Source: Deefgea piscis | Lineage (GTDB): Bacteria; Pseudomonadota; Gammaproteobacteria; Burkholderiales; Chitinibacteraceae | NCBI RefSeq assembly: GCF_019665785.1 | Contig: NZ_CP081149.1 | Span: forward strand, 1,736,001 to 1,800,000 | Direction: 5' to 3' | Length of the DNA stretch: 64,000 nt | Part shown: positions 27,974 through 37,742 of the stretch, one piece after another | How the letters are laid out: every line of letters starts with the position of its first letter | Position numbering within the stretch: position 1 is the first letter of the stretch | Notes under the pieces: generated by a model | Database searches by the model: none | What the model was told of the DNA's origin: nothing | Seen by the model: the letters and a program-made list of their open reading frames with translations, nothing else | Position numbers and translations under genes: made by a program

Positions 27974-28903
27974 GTGGATATTTTTCTCCAACAAATTATT
28001 AATGGGTTGGTAATCGGTAGCATTTATGCGCTGATTGCTTTGGGGTACACCATGGTGTACGGCATCATGCAATTGATTAATTTCGCGCATGGTGAAGTGG
28101 TGATGATTGGTGCAATGGTGACGATCACCTGCATCAATTTCTTATTAGGACATCATTTTAATTTATCGGGGCCTGCGCTTTTAATGGTTGGCTTACTGAT
28201 GGCGATTCCGGTGTCGATGGTGCTTGGATACACCATTGAAAAAGTAGCCTACCGGCCTTTACGCCGTGCACCTCGTTTGGCACCGTTGATTACTGCGATT
28301 GGTGTGTCGATTGTGTTACAACAATTGGCGATGCTGATTTGGGGCCGTAATTATCGTCCGTTCCCAGCGATTTTGCCGACCGAGGTGTATAGCATTGGTG
28401 GCGCTTCGATTACGCAAGTTCAAGTGGCGATTGTGGTTTTGACTTTGCTATTGATGGCGGGCATGTATTTTCTGATTGAAAAAACCAAAATGGGCCGTGC
28501 GATGCGCGCAACGGCACAAAACCCAGAAGTAGCAAAATTAATGGGTGTGAATGTCAATCATATTATTTCAATGACGTTTGTGATCGGTTCCGCTTTGGGG
28601 GCGATGGCTGGCGTGATGGTCGCAGCCAATTATGATCAAGCGCATGCGTATATGGGCTTTATGATCGGCTTGAAGGCCTTTACTGCAGCAGTGCTAGGTG
28701 GGATTGGTAATTTAGGTGGCGCAGTACTGGGCGGCTTATTACTGGGTGTGATTGAAAGCTTGGGCGCTGGTTATCTGGGTGATTTAACGGGCGGCGTGCT
28801 CGGCAGTAATTACAAAGATATTTTAGCTTTTGTTGTGTTGATTCTAGTCTTGGTGTTCCGTCCTTCAGGTTTGATGGGTGAACGCGTTGCAGAACGTGCT
28901 TAA
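27974..28903 (+). CDS. livH: Branched-chain amino acid ABC transporter permease LivH
   Basis: A 309-residue inner-membrane permease of the LivH family with about eight hydrophobic segments. The start MDIFLQQIINGLVIGSIYAL and the motif GYTMVYGIMQLINFAHGEVVMIGA are diagnostic. The EAA-like cytoplasmic loop is AQNPEVAKLMGVNVN. The start is GTG 27974. It is the first gene of livHMGF. No periplasmic binding protein gene is found beside it, so the substrate is assigned by family only. Confidence 0.92.
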   Translation: MDIFLQQIINGLVIGSIYALIALGYTMVYGIMQLINFAHGEVVMIGAMVTITCINFLLGHHFNLSGPALLMVGLLMAIPVSMVLGYTIEKVAYRPLRRAPRLAPLITAIGVSIVLQQLAMLIWGRNYRPFPAILPTEVYSIGGASITQVQVAIVVLTLLLMAGMYFLIEKTKMGRAMRATAQNPEVAKLMGVNVNHIISMTFVIGSALGAMAGVMVAANYDQAHAYMGFMIGLKAFTAAVLGGIGNLGGAVLGGLLLGVIESLGAGYLGDLTGGVLGSNYKDILAFVVLILVLVFRPSGLMGERVAERA

Positions 28904-28915
28904 GCCGAGGTGAAT

Positions 28916-30085
28916 ATGACAAATACAATCAATAGCGCCGAATTTCGTGCCAATAATTTAAAAACGACGCTGGTGCTGGGTGGGATCGCAGTCGTATTAG
29001 CGATTTTACCTTGGGTACTTGGGCATTTTTTTGAAAGTGGTAATTCATGGCTTAGGGCCGTTGACTTTGCTTTGCTCTACATTATGTTGGCTTTAGGGCT
29101 CAATATTGTGGTGGGTTACGCTGGCTTACTGGATCTGGGTTATATCGCGTTTTATGCCGTAGGCGCTTATACCTTTGCCTTACTCAATTCACCGCATTTG
29201 CAGGCGGTGATTCCAGAGTGGTTATTCCAACCTAATTTCTTTGTCATGATGTTGATCGCTGCAGCTGTTGCGGGGATATTTGGCGTATTGCTGGGCTCGC
29301 CAACATTGAAATTACGCGGTGATTATTTAGCCATTGTGACCTTGGGTTTTGGTGAAATTATTCGAATTTTCATGAATAACTTAGATCGTCCGATCAATAT
29401 TACCAATGGTCCACAAGGGATTAACAATATTCCTGCTGTGCAATTTGCTGGTTACGATTTGGGTCGTCCAATTGAATTTTTTGGGCTTAGTTTCGAAAAA
29501 ATTCATTTGTATTACTACCTGATCCTGGCGATGTGTTTCCTCATTATTTTTGTGTCTAAGCGTTTGCAACGCTCACGTATTGGCCGTGCATGGGTGGCAA
29601 TTCGTGAAGATGAAATCGCCGCGAATGCGATGGGGATTAATACTCGGAACGTTAAATTATTGGCGTTTGCCATGGGCGCTAGCTTTGGTGGTGTGGCCGG
29701 TGCTTTATTTGCCAGCTTCCAAGGCTTTGTATCACCCGAGTCGTTTACCCTGATGGAATCGATCATGGTGTTGGCAATGGTGGTGCTGGGTGGGATGGGC
29801 AATATTCCTGGGGTGATTTTAGGTGCGGTGATTGTTTCGATTACGCCAGAAATTTTGCGTGATGTGATTAATCCATTGCAGCAAGCACTGGTGGGTCGCA
29901 AGGTCGTTGATCCAGAAAACTTACGTATGTTGATTTTTGGTTTGGCAATGATTGTGATTATGCTCGTTAGACCCGCCGGACTATGGCCTTCTAAACAGCG
30001 TCGAGCCGAGTTGGCCCCAAAAACGAAAACCATTTCGCAACAAGAAAAAGACAGTTTGCAAGACGCGGAGCGCAATCATGACTGA
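28916..30085 (+). CDS. livM: Branched-chain amino acid ABC transporter permease LivM
   Basis: A 389-residue second permease subunit. Typical segments are YIMLALGLNIVVGYAGLLDL, GSPTLKLRGDYLAIVTLGFG and GRAWVAIREDEIAANAMGIN, followed by MVVLGGMGNIPGVILGA. An in-frame GTG lies at 28910, but ATG 28916 is five bases after GAGG and is preferred. A Lys/Glu-rich tail of about 30 residues follows the last membrane helix. It overlaps livG by 8 bp. Confidence 0.92.
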   Translation: MTNTINSAEFRANNLKTTLVLGGIAVVLAILPWVLGHFFESGNSWLRAVDFALLYIMLALGLNIVVGYAGLLDLGYIAFYAVGAYTFALLNSPHLQAVIPEWLFQPNFFVMMLIAAAVAGIFGVLLGSPTLKLRGDYLAIVTLGFGEIIRIFMNNLDRPINITNGPQGINNIPAVQFAGYDLGRPIEFFGLSFEKIHLYYYLILAMCFLIIFVSKRLQRSRIGRAWVAIREDEIAANAMGINTRNVKLLAFAMGASFGGVAGALFASFQGFVSPESFTLMESIMVLAMVVLGGMGNIPGVILGAVIVSITPEILRDVINPLQQALVGRKVVDPENLRMLIFGLAMIVIMLVRPAGLWPSKQRRAELAPKTKTISQQEKDSLQDAERNHD

Positions 30086-30848
30086 GGTTTTATTAAGTAT
30101 CAGTGGCATCAATAAGCGCTTTGGTGGTTTGCATGCATTATCTGGTGTGGCTTTGTCGATTAATAAAGGTGAGATTTATGGTTTGATTGGCCCTAATGGG
30201 GCGGGTAAAACCACGCTGTTTAATGTGCTGACAGGTTTGTATCAGCCAGATGAAGGGCAATTCACTTTTAACGGTAAAGATTTATTTCGCAAAAAACCCA
30301 ATGTCGTGGTCGAGGCAGGTATTGCTCGAACATTCCAGAATATCCGCTTGTTTGCCAATATGACCGCCTTAGAAAACGTCATGGTCGGCCAACATGTTCG
30401 AACCCACACTGGCGTGATTGGTGCAGTATTTCGCCCACCGAAAGCGCGTGCTGAAGAGGCGGCGATTACGCTTAAAGCAGAAACCTTACTTGCTTATGTC
30501 GGCATTGCCGATAGAGCCGATGAGTTAGCGCGTAATTTATCGTATGGTGATCAACGCCGATTGGAAATTGCACGCGCCTTGGCGACCAATCCGCAGTTGT
30601 TGGCGCTGGATGAGCCGGCGGCGGGGATGAATCCGAAAGAGACCGATGATTTAAAAAAACTCATGGAAAAAATCCGTGATGATGGCGTCACCATTTTATT
30701 GATTGAACATGATGTGAAATTAATGATGGGATTGTGCGACCGGATTGCGGTGCTCGATTACGGCAAAAAAATTGCTGAGGGGATTCCTGAGCTCGTTAAA
30801 AACGATCCAAAAGTGATCGAAGCGTATTTAGGGGTGGCACCAGAATGA
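30078..30848 (+). CDS. livG: Branched-chain amino acid ABC transporter ATPase LivG
   Basis: A 256-residue ABC ATPase with Walker A GPNGAGKTTLFN, signature LSYGDQRRLEIARAL, and Walker B LLALDEPAAGMNPKE, followed by the switch His in IEHDVKLMMGLCDR. The extended loop AGIARTFQNIRLFANMTALE is typical of LivG. It overlaps livF at ATGA. Confidence 0.94.
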   Translation: MTEVLLSISGINKRFGGLHALSGVALSINKGEIYGLIGPNGAGKTTLFNVLTGLYQPDEGQFTFNGKDLFRKKPNVVVEAGIARTFQNIRLFANMTALENVMVGQHVRTHTGVIGAVFRPPKARAEEAAITLKAETLLAYVGIADRADELARNLSYGDQRRLEIARALATNPQLLALDEPAAGMNPKETDDLKKLMEKIRDDGVTILLIEHDVKLMMGLCDRIAVLDYGKKIAEGIPELVKNDPKVIEAYLGVAPE

Positions 30849-31570
30849 CAGCGTCAGCGAACACATTATTAGAAGTTAAAGATTTAAAGGTCGCTTATGG
30901 TGGGATTCATGCGGTAAAAGGCATTAATCTTGAAGTTAAAGAAGGCGAATTGGTGGCTTTGATTGGCGCCAATGGTGCGGGTAAAACCACCACCTTAAAA
31001 ACTTTAATGGGCATGGTCAAACCTGCTGGTGGCGAGATTTTATTTAAAAATCAATCGACAGCCAAAATCGAAGCGCATGATTATGTTCGTCATGGTTTAG
31101 TGATGGTGCCAGAAGGGCGAGGTATTTTTGGCCGCTTAACGGTGGAAGAAAACCTGCTGATGGGTGCCTATTGGCGCGATGATAAGGCGCAAATGGCCAA
31201 TGACCTAGAGCGGGTTTATCAATTGTTTCCACGCGTGAAAGAGCGTTATAAGCAATTAGCAGGCACGCTGTCTGGTGGTGAGCAGCAAATGGTGGCGATG
31301 GGCCGCGCATTAATGAGCCGACCTAAGTTGTTGTTGCTTGATGAGCCGTCAATGGGCTTGGCACCGATTATTGTGCAAAAAATCTTTGAGATTATTCGCA
31401 TGGTGGCGGCTGAAGGCGTGACCATGTTGCTGGTGGAACAAAATGCCAAGTTAGCCTTGCAAACCGCGAATCGTGGGTATGTAATGGAATCGGGCAAAGT
31501 GACATTTAGCGATGATGCGGCCGCTTTACTCGCCAATGAAAAAGTTCAGCAAGCGTATTTGGGTGAATAA
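30845..31570 (+). CDS. livF: Branched-chain amino acid ABC transporter ATPase LivF
   Basis: A 241-residue ABC ATPase with Walker A GANGAGKTTTLKTL, the LivF-type segment MVPEGRGIFGRLTVEENL, signature LSGGEQQMVAMGRAL, and Walker B LLLLDEPSMGLAP. It is the last gene of the liv operon and is followed by a terminator. Confidence 0.94.
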   Translation: MTASANTLLEVKDLKVAYGGIHAVKGINLEVKEGELVALIGANGAGKTTTLKTLMGMVKPAGGEILFKNQSTAKIEAHDYVRHGLVMVPEGRGIFGRLTVEENLLMGAYWRDDKAQMANDLERVYQLFPRVKERYKQLAGTLSGGEQQMVAMGRALMSRPKLLLLDEPSMGLAPIIVQKIFEIIRMVAAEGVTMLLVEQNAKLALQTANRGYVMESGKVTFSDDAAALLANEKVQQAYLGE

Positions 31571-31592
31571 TGCGTTGAAGGTGTTTTGAATC

Positions 31593-31620
31593 AATCCCAG
31601 CTGCGGCTGGGATTTTTTAT
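31593..31620 (+). terminator. Rho-independent terminator after livF
   Basis: AATCCCAGC (31593-31601) pairs with GCTGGGATT (31606-31614) over a TGCG loop, with a T run after it. Confidence 0.88.
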
Positions 31621-31847
31621 TGCCAATAGGTATTGCTCGGTAAGTCTTGATTTAAATGTGCTATCGATCAATACCTATGCTTTCAATCAAAGATCTGCGG
31701 TGGACTACGGTTTGCAATATGGCTGCGGGCTTGGGTAATGAGCGTAAATATTGTGCTCGGCTAAAACGGCATATCGCGGTAATGGTAAGCTGGCAGAGTG
31801 AGTCGATAATCTAGCGATCTGTTCGCGCAGCAGAAAAAGGGAATGAG

Positions 31848-33053
31848 ATGAGAATTGGTACGGCATTAACGCCTAGCGCCAGCAAGGTCATGTTATTGGG
31901 TGCAGGTGAATTGGGTAAGGAAGTGATTATCGCTTTTCAGCGCTTAGGGGTGGAAGTGATTGCGGTGGATCGCTATGCCAATGCGCCTGGCATGCAAGTG
32001 GCCCATCGTAGTCATGTCATCGATATGACCGATGGCCAAGCGCTGCGTGCCGTGGTTGAGTTAGAGCGCCCACACTGGATTGTGCCTGAAATCGAGGCGA
32101 TAGCGACCGATGCTTTGTTGGCGATTGAAGCGGACGGCTTGGCGATGGTGATTCCAACGGCGCGTGCAACGCATTTAACGATGAATCGCGAAGGCATTCG
32201 CCGCTTAGCGGCAGAAGATTTAGGCTTGGCTACGTCGTCATACCGATTTGCCGACAGCTTGGCGCAATTGCAAACGGCGGTGGCTGAAATCGGCTTTCCG
32301 TGCTTGGTCAAGCCCGTCATGTCGTCCAGTGGCAAAGGGCAATCATTGCTCAAAACGCCAACAGATATCGTGACAGCTTGGGATTATGCCGCCAGTGGTG
32401 GTCGAGTCAAAAATGGCCGCGTGATTGTCGAAGGTTTTGTGGATTTTGATTATGAAATTACGCTGCTGACGGTGCGCGCGATTGCCGTTGATGGCGAGAT
32501 TGAAACACAGTTTTGCCAACCGATTGGCCATGTGCAAGTGAGTGGCGATTATGTTGAGAGCTGGCAGCCACAAGCGATGTCGGCGTTGGCGCTATCTCGG
32601 GCGCAAGACATTGCTGAGAAGGTAACTACCGCCTTGGGTGGTCGTGGTTTGTTTGGCGTTGAGCTCTTTGTGAAGGGCGATGCGGTGTGGTTTAGTGAAG
32701 TCAGCCCGCGACCGCATGATACCGGTTTGGTCACACTGCAAAGTCAGCAATATTCAGAATTTGAATTGCACGCGAGGGCGATTTTAGGCTTGCCAGTGGA
32801 TGTGAGTTTGCGCTCGCCAGCCGCGAGTGCGGTGATTTATGGCGGCGTAGATGCGGTTGGCGTTGCGTTTGATGGTGTGGCGCAGGCCATGGCGGTGCCG
32901 ACGGCCGATGTACGTTTGTTTGGCAAACCAGAAGCCTTTGTTCGCCGCCGAATGGGGGTGGCGCTCGCCAGTGGCGTGGATGTTGAGCAAGCGCGGCAGC
33001 GCGCCAAATTAGCCGCCAGCTGTGTGCAGCCGGTTGAGGTGAATCATGACTGA
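31848..33053 (+). CDS. purT: Formate-dependent phosphoribosylglycinamide formyltransferase
   Basis: The 401-residue ATP-grasp enzyme formylates GAR with formate and ATP in purine synthesis, independent of folate. Visible are [20 protein letters not shown], the ATP-grasp strand [33 protein letters not shown], and [20 protein letters not shown] with the metal-binding [13 protein letters not shown] 31848 follows AGGGAATGAG. PurU, which makes formate from formyl-THF, is encoded 3.7 kb downstream; in E. coli PurU supplies PurT. It overlaps the globin gene by 8 bp. Confidence 0.96.
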   Translation: MRIGTALTPSASKVMLLGAGELGKEVIIAFQRLGVEVIAVDRYANAPGMQVAHRSHVIDMTDGQALRAVVELERPHWIVPEIEAIATDALLAIEADGLAMVIPTARATHLTMNREGIRRLAAEDLGLATSSYRFADSLAQLQTAVAEIGFPCLVKPVMSSSGKGQSLLKTPTDIVTAWDYAASGGRVKNGRVIVEGFVDFDYEITLLTVRAIAVDGEIETQFCQPIGHVQVSGDYVESWQPQAMSALALSRAQDIAEKVTTALGGRGLFGVELFVKGDAVWFSEVSPRPHDTGLVTLQSQQYSEFELHARAILGLPVDVSLRSPAASAVIYGGVDAVGVAFDGVAQAMAVPTADVRLFGKPEAFVRRRMGVALASGVDVEQARQRAKLAASCVQPVEVNHD

Positions 33054-33444
33054 AAGCGCAGCAGTGCAGGCGATGACGCCGTATGAATTACTGGGTGGTC
33101 CGGCGATTTTACGGCAACTGGTTGATCGCTTTTACGACATTATGGCGAGTGATCCACGTGCGGCGGGAGTGCATGCGATGCATCATGCTGATACCACGCA
33201 GATTCGTGAACGATTCTATGAATTTTTGTCGGGCTGGCTCGGTGGACCGCAATTATTTATTGAAAAGTATGGCCACCCACGTTTGCGCGGGCGGCATATG
33301 CCGTTTGCCATTGGTGAGGCAGAGCGTGATCAATGGATGTTGTGTATGTTGCAGGCTTTGGCTGAGGTGCCGATGAGTAGCGATTTGCGTGAACACTTGG
33401 AAGAGTCGTTTATGAAAACGGCTGATTTTATGCGCAATCAGTAA
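33046..33444 (+). CDS. Truncated haemoglobin, group II (TrHbO-like)
   Basis: A 132-residue globin. The pattern [13 protein letters not shown], then [38 protein letters not shown], is that of group II truncated haemoglobins. The proximal haem His is probably the one in RGRHMPF, and the Tyr in FYDIM is at the B10-like position. Such proteins bind O2 or handle NO and peroxide; the specific role here is unknown. Overlap with purT means the two are cotranscribed, without an obvious functional link. Confidence 0.9.
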   Translation: MTESAAVQAMTPYELLGGPAILRQLVDRFYDIMASDPRAAGVHAMHHADTTQIRERFYEFLSGWLGGPQLFIEKYGHPRLRGRHMPFAIGEAERDQWMLCMLQALAEVPMSSDLREHLEESFMKTADFMRNQ

Positions 33445-33450
33445 ATTTAT

Positions 33451-33499
33451 GGGTATTTAACTGTAGGCTTTATTTCATAATGTCTGCAGTTAAATACCC
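33451..33499. terminator. Bidirectional hairpin between the globin gene and fbp
   Basis: A 16-bp stem (33451-33466 with 33484-33499, one G-T pair) begins GGGTATTTAACTG. It sits between two convergent genes and is followed by TTGTGTTTTATT on the plus strand. Confidence 0.65.
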
Positions 33500-33506
33500 T
33501 TGTGTT

Positions 33507-34460
33507 TTATTCGTGATAACGAATTAAACGGGCGATTTCATTTTTAGAGCCAAGCATGACCGGAACGCGTTGATGTAGCTGGCTCGGTTGCACGTCTAAG
33601 GTCAGTTGCTGTCCGGTGCTGCTGGCACCACCGGCTTGCTCAACAATCATCGCCATTGGATTGGCTTCGTAAAGTAGTCGTAGTTTTCCATTCTGTTTGG
33701 CGCTGTCTTTCGGGTATAAAAAAACCCCGCCACGAATCAAAATGCGATGCACTTCGGCGACCATTGAAGCCACCCAGCGCATATTGAAGTTTTCGCCACG
33801 CGGGCCTGATTTGCCGGCGACACATTCATCAATATAACGCGCGACCGGTGCTTCCCAAAAACGAGAGTTTGAGGCGTTAATGGCAAATTCTCGGGTGTCG
33901 CTCGGGATGGTTAGTTCGGGGTGCGTTAAGATAAATTCACCAATTTCACGGTCTAAAGTAAAACCTTGTACGCCCGTGCCGGTGGTGATGACCAGCATGG
34001 TCGATGAGCCATATAAGGCATAGCCTGCGGCGATTTGCTGACGGCCAGCTTGTAAAAAATCTGCCTCGGTTGGGGTTTGCTCGGGCGCGCGCAAAATAGA
34101 GAAAATACTGCCCACTGAGATATTCACGTCGACATTGGATGAGCCGTCCAGCGGATCAAATACCAGCAAATATCGGCCTTGTGGATTGCATTGCACGATG
34201 GTGTCGAGCTCTTCGGAGGCCATGGCGGAAAAATGCCCGCAAGCACCTGCCCAATTGAGCATGATGTCGTTGCTGATGATGTCGAGTTTTTTTTGTTCTT
34301 CCCCTTGGATATTGCCACTGCCCGCATCGCCTTGTGCGCCAGATAAAGCCGCGCGCGCGACCGCATTGCTAATCACTTTACAAGCACTAGCTATATTGCC
34401 GAGCATTTGGCGCATGTCGCTAGGTTGGGTTTGCAAGCAAGTGGAGAGTGTCACGGTCAT
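33507..34460 (-). CDS. fbp: Fructose-1,6-bisphosphatase, class I
   Basis: A 317-residue gluconeogenic phosphatase. The metal site is shown by [22 protein letters not shown], the substrate site by [25 protein letters not shown], and the C-terminal strand by [23 protein letters not shown] 34460 lies 12 bp after the tpiA stop on the same strand, so the genes form a unit that works with ppsA in gluconeogenesis. Confidence 0.96.
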   Translation of the reverse strand: MTVTLSTCLQTQPSDMRQMLGNIASACKVISNAVARAALSGAQGDAGSGNIQGEEQKKLDIISNDIMLNWAGACGHFSAMASEELDTIVQCNPQGRYLLVFDPLDGSSNVDVNISVGSIFSILRAPEQTPTEADFLQAGRQQIAAGYALYGSSTMLVITTGTGVQGFTLDREIGEFILTHPELTIPSDTREFAINASNSRFWEAPVARYIDECVAGKSGPRGENFNMRWVASMVAEVHRILIRGGVFLYPKDSAKQNGKLRLLYEANPMAMIVEQAGGASSTGQQLTLDVQPSQLHQRVPVMLGSKNEIARLIRYHE

Positions 34461-34472
34461 GGTGCTTCCTTA

Positions 34473-35288
34473 TCAAGTCAGTTGTGCTGCGGCACGGCTG
34501 GTGAAGCTGGCCGCTTGATAAATGCGGACTAAAGAATGAACTTCTAATGAGGCGCTGCCAATTAAGCCGCCATCAATATCGGGCATGGCAAATAATGCGG
34601 TGGCATTGTCGGCTTTGACGCTGCCTCCGTACAGTAACATCATTTCATCTGCGGCATCGGCATCGGTTTTGGCGAGATATTCACGGATAAATTGATGCGC
34701 GGCTTGAGCAATCGCTGGGGTGGCCACTTTGCCGGTGCCAATCGCCCAAACCGGTTCGTAAGCAATAATGGCTTCTCGCCAGCCAGAAGTGGCAAGTAGT
34801 GCGTCCAGCTGCTGGCCGAGTATATGTTCGAGCTGTCCAGCGTTGCGCTCGTCCAAGGTTTCGCCAATACAGACAATCGGTGTAATGCCCGCATCAACAC
34901 ACGCCTGAGCTTTTGCCGCAATCAGTATGTTGTCTTCTCGGTGATGTTGGCGACGCTCGGAGTGACCGACAATCGCGTGATGGCAGCCTAGTTCCGCCAG
35001 CATTGTGGCAGACCATTCTCCGGTGCGCGCGCCATTTTGCTGTGCTGCAACGTCTTGCCCGCAGCAATGAATGCCGGTTTGTTGCGCCAGTCGTCCCAGC
35101 TCACTTAAATAAGGCGCAGGGGGGCTGATAATCAGGTCTGCACCAGGCTGAACGATGTGATTGAGTTGATTGATGGTTTCTCGACAAAGGGCAAGACTGC
35201 CATGCATTTTCCAGTTGGCCACGACCAATTTATTACGTCGCGCTATGGCTAGTTTTTGGCGGTTGTGTGGTGCAGTATTCCAAAGCAT
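34473..35288 (-). CDS. tpiA: Triose-phosphate isomerase
   Basis: A 271-residue TIM barrel. Catalytic residues lie in VANWKMHGS (Lys), AIVGHSERRQHH (His region) and AYEPVWAIGTGKVAT (Glu plus the phosphate loop); LLYGGSVKADNA completes the phosphate site. ATG 35288 has AAGGAG six bases upstream and is preferred over the frame opening at 35312. This leaves about 17 residues before KLVVANWKM that many TPIs lack. TPI is commonly followed by secG; here fbp follows instead. Confidence 0.95.
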   Translation of the reverse strand: MLWNTAPHNRQKLAIARRNKLVVANWKMHGSLALCRETINQLNHIVQPGADLIISPPAPYLSELGRLAQQTGIHCCGQDVAAQQNGARTGEWSATMLAELGCHHAIVGHSERRQHHREDNILIAAKAQACVDAGITPIVCIGETLDERNAGQLEHILGQQLDALLATSGWREAIIAYEPVWAIGTGKVATPAIAQAAHQFIREYLAKTDADAADEMMLLYGGSVKADNATALFAMPDIDGGLIGSASLEVHSLVRIYQAASFTSRAAAQLT

Positions 35289-35773
35289 GTTGGACTCCTT
35301 CGCGGGCATCAATCAGTGGTATGGGCTCGTAATCAATCGATTGTTTCTGTTTAAGTTACAAATTCGATGCCAGAGGCGTTCAACTGAATGCACCTAAACG
35401 ATTAAGCAAATATAGCTAGTCGATGTAGGGTCCTGAATGTCGAGTTTATCCTTCGGCAATGCAAGAATAGACCCGCAACCCTATTGAAGAAAGCTGGGGA
35501 AATCCGTATTGGGTACAACAGCACTAGGTAAATCCCCTTAGGGCTTAAGGCATATTCAGAGCGAGTGGTATTAGTTTTTTGAAGGGGTCGGCTGTTTTAG
35601 GTGGTCACTGAAATGCTGTGTTTGAGTTGGCTGATTGGTGTTTTTGGACTGATTTAAAAAGAAATATTGATTTTAATGTGGCAAATCAGAGCTTGCTCTC
35701 GGCGTTGCTGGTTGGTCATTTTCGATCTCGAACAAGCCTGATTTATTCATTATTCTTTTAAATTGGTATTACT
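35289..35773. other. 485-bp intergenic region between tpiA and trmL
   Basis: I see no supported gene, RNA or repeat. The part next to tpiA should hold its promoter on the minus strand. Both flanking genes are on the minus strand, and no clear terminator for trmL is visible. Confidence 0.3.
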
Positions 35774-36238
35774 TTATGCGCCACCAATAAAGCCGTTTTG
35801 ACGCCATGCTTCATAAATGGTGATCGCCACCGAATTGGATAAATTCAGGCTGCGATTGTCTGGCTGCATTGGGACGCGAATACGCCGATCGGCAGCAAAA
35901 GTTTGTAATAAATCGGCTGGTAAGCCACGTGTTTCAGGGCCAAAGACAAATACATCGCCTGGCTCATATTGCAGTAAGTCAAAACGCTGCGAGCCTTTAG
36001 TGGTTGCCGCAAAAAAGCGCTGACCGGCTAAGTGCGCGACACAAGCATCCCAGTCTTCATGCACCAGCATATTGGCGTACTCATGATAATCCAGCCCCGC
36101 TCGCTTCATTTTGGTGTCATCCAAAGGAAAACCCAGTGGTTTAACCAGATGCAAAATGCAGCCCGTATTGGCGGCTAAACGAATGACGTTGCCCGTATTG
36201 GGGGGGATTTCAGGTTGAAACAAAACAATATTAAACAT
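35774..36238 (-). CDS. trmL: tRNA (cytidine/uridine-2'-O-)-methyltransferase TrmL
   Basis: A 154-residue SPOUT methyltransferase. In E. coli TrmL methylates the ribose of wobble nucleotide 34 in two leucine tRNAs. The start MFNIVLFQPEIPPNTGNVIRL and the knot motifs FGPETRGLP and RSLNLSNSVAITIYEA are diagnostic. It is a single gene on the minus strand, divergent from the 118-aa gene. Confidence 0.95.
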   Translation of the reverse strand: MFNIVLFQPEIPPNTGNVIRLAANTGCILHLVKPLGFPLDDTKMKRAGLDYHEYANMLVHEDWDACVAHLAGQRFFAATTKGSQRFDLLQYEPGDVFVFGPETRGLPADLLQTFAADRRIRVPMQPDNRSLNLSNSVAITIYEAWRQNGFIGGA

Positions 36239-36327
36239 GATGTCAGCTGATGAATGGAAGAGTAAAAGAAAAGGTGAACCGAATCGTTCCAGCTAAGCTG
36301 AAACAGTGTAGCTGCTAAGGAATACCA

Positions 36328-36684
36328 ATGGATATCGTACCGCAAGAGTTACTCTGTGCAGTAGCTAAAGTTGCCAAAGAAGCAAGTTTATCACCGGAAC
36401 AGACGATGGCTTTGGCGTTTCGTGTTTTAGATCATCCAATCTTAGCGCCAAGCGGTATATTTTATAGCCCCGCTCGGTGCGCTGGCTTTGGGCGGGCGAT
36501 TTATGCTGCATTATTTGCCCATTCATTGGCCTTGGTGGCCGATTTGAAAAGCCCAACGGGGTTTCGCTGGTCGACGGCTTTGCCGTCGTATGGCTTTAGT
36601 CCGCCATTTGAACAGTTTTTTCTTGATGGAATCTTATTGGCAAAGGCGCAGCGTACAACGGTGAAAAATACGCTTCACGGCTGA
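36328..36684 (+). CDS. Unknown 118-aa protein
   Basis: The family is not recognised. The start ATG 36328 has AAGGA six bases upstream, and codon use matches the neighbours, so it is probably real. The sequence has a helical N-terminus (LLCAVAKVAKEASLSPEQTMALAF), a central hydrophobic patch (FGRAIYAALFAHSLALVADL) and a Phe-rich end (YGFSPPFEQFFLDGILLAKA). There is no signal peptide. It lies between trmL (divergent) and purU (same strand, 88 bp on). Confidence 0.6.
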   Translation: MDIVPQELLCAVAKVAKEASLSPEQTMALAFRVLDHPILAPSGIFYSPARCAGFGRAIYAALFAHSLALVADLKSPTGFRWSTALPSYGFSPPFEQFFLDGILLAKAQRTTVKNTLHG

Positions 36685-36772
36685 TTAAAGGCAATACTTG
36701 GACTGGCGCGACTGTTTTCTGGGGGTGGGTGCTGTTAGAATAAGGCTACAACTTTATTCAAGATGATGCCGA

Positions 36773-37627
36773 ATGACACATACCGCGACACTACTGATCA
36801 GCTGCCCAGATCGAAAAGGTCTGTCTGCCGCGATCGCTAATTTTTTGTATACTTATAACGCCAATATTGTGCATTCAGATCAACATCAAGACAATACCGA
36901 TGGCTTGTTTTTGATGCGTATCGAGTGGGATTTGGCTGACTTTACTTTAGATATGAAAGCATTTGCTGCGGCTTTTCAGCCGATTGCCGATCGTTTTCAA
37001 ATGACGTGGAAAGTTTCTTTATCGAATCGTCCACAAAAAGTCGCTATTTTTGTTTCGAAATATGATCATTGCTTGGTCGATTTATTGCACCGACATAAAA
37101 GTGGCGAATTTAATTGTGAAATTCCACTGATTATTTCTAATCATGAAGATTGCCGCGCTTTGGCCGATTTTTATGGTATTGAATACCACGTAATTGCTGT
37201 CGGTAAAGACAATAAAGCGGCAGCAGAGGCGGCACAAACTGCATTGCTGCATGAAAAAGAAATTGATTTGATTGTGCTGGCGCGATATATGCAAGTGCTA
37301 AGTCACGAATTTACTGCGCAATTTCCGCAGCGCATTATCAATATTCATCATAGTTTCTTGCCGGCTTTTGATGGCGCAAAGCCTTACCATCGTGCGTTTG
37401 CACGTGGGGTTAAGTTAATTGGTGCGACCAGCCATTATGTGACTGAAGTGCTCGATGATGGTCCAATTATTGAGCAAGATGTGAATCGTATTTCGCATCG
37501 AGACGATGTTGAAGCATTGATCCAGCAAGGCCGTGATTTAGAGCGCGTGGTCTTGTCACGTGCGGTGCGTTGGCATTTGCAGCATCGTGTTTTGGTGTAT
37601 TCAAATAAAACGGTTATTTTTGATTAA
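36773..37627 (+). CDS. purU: Formyltetrahydrofolate deformylase
   Basis: A 284-residue enzyme that hydrolyses 10-formyl-THF to formate and THF. An N-terminal ACT domain (TATLLISCPDRKGLSAAIAN) precedes the formyltransferase-fold catalytic domain with LIVLARYMQVLS, INIHHSFLPAFDGAKPYHRA, and GATSHYVTEVLDDGPIIEQD. It feeds formate to PurT and balances one-carbon pools. A strong shared hairpin follows. Confidence 0.95.
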   Translation: MTHTATLLISCPDRKGLSAAIANFLYTYNANIVHSDQHQDNTDGLFLMRIEWDLADFTLDMKAFAAAFQPIADRFQMTWKVSLSNRPQKVAIFVSKYDHCLVDLLHRHKSGEFNCEIPLIISNHEDCRALADFYGIEYHVIAVGKDNKAAAEAAQTALLHEKEIDLIVLARYMQVLSHEFTAQFPQRIINIHHSFLPAFDGAKPYHRAFARGVKLIGATSHYVTEVLDDGPIIEQDVNRISHRDDVEALIQQGRDLERVVLSRAVRWHLQHRVLVYSNKTVIFD

Positions 37628-37648
37628 TCACGCCGTGTTGATTTGTGT

Positions 37649-37698
37649 ACGGCAATAAAAAAGTCCCGCTCTTAGATGCGGGACTTTTTTATTGCCGT
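37649..37698. terminator. Bidirectional terminator between purU and the sensor kinase
   Basis: A 21-bp perfect stem (37649-37669 with 37678-37698) with an A run on one arm and a T run on the other. It can stop transcription from both sides of this convergent gene pair. Confidence 0.88.
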
Positions 37699-37742
37699 TG
37701 ACTTACATAATTTAAAAAATTATAGGGGTATAGCGTACAGCA

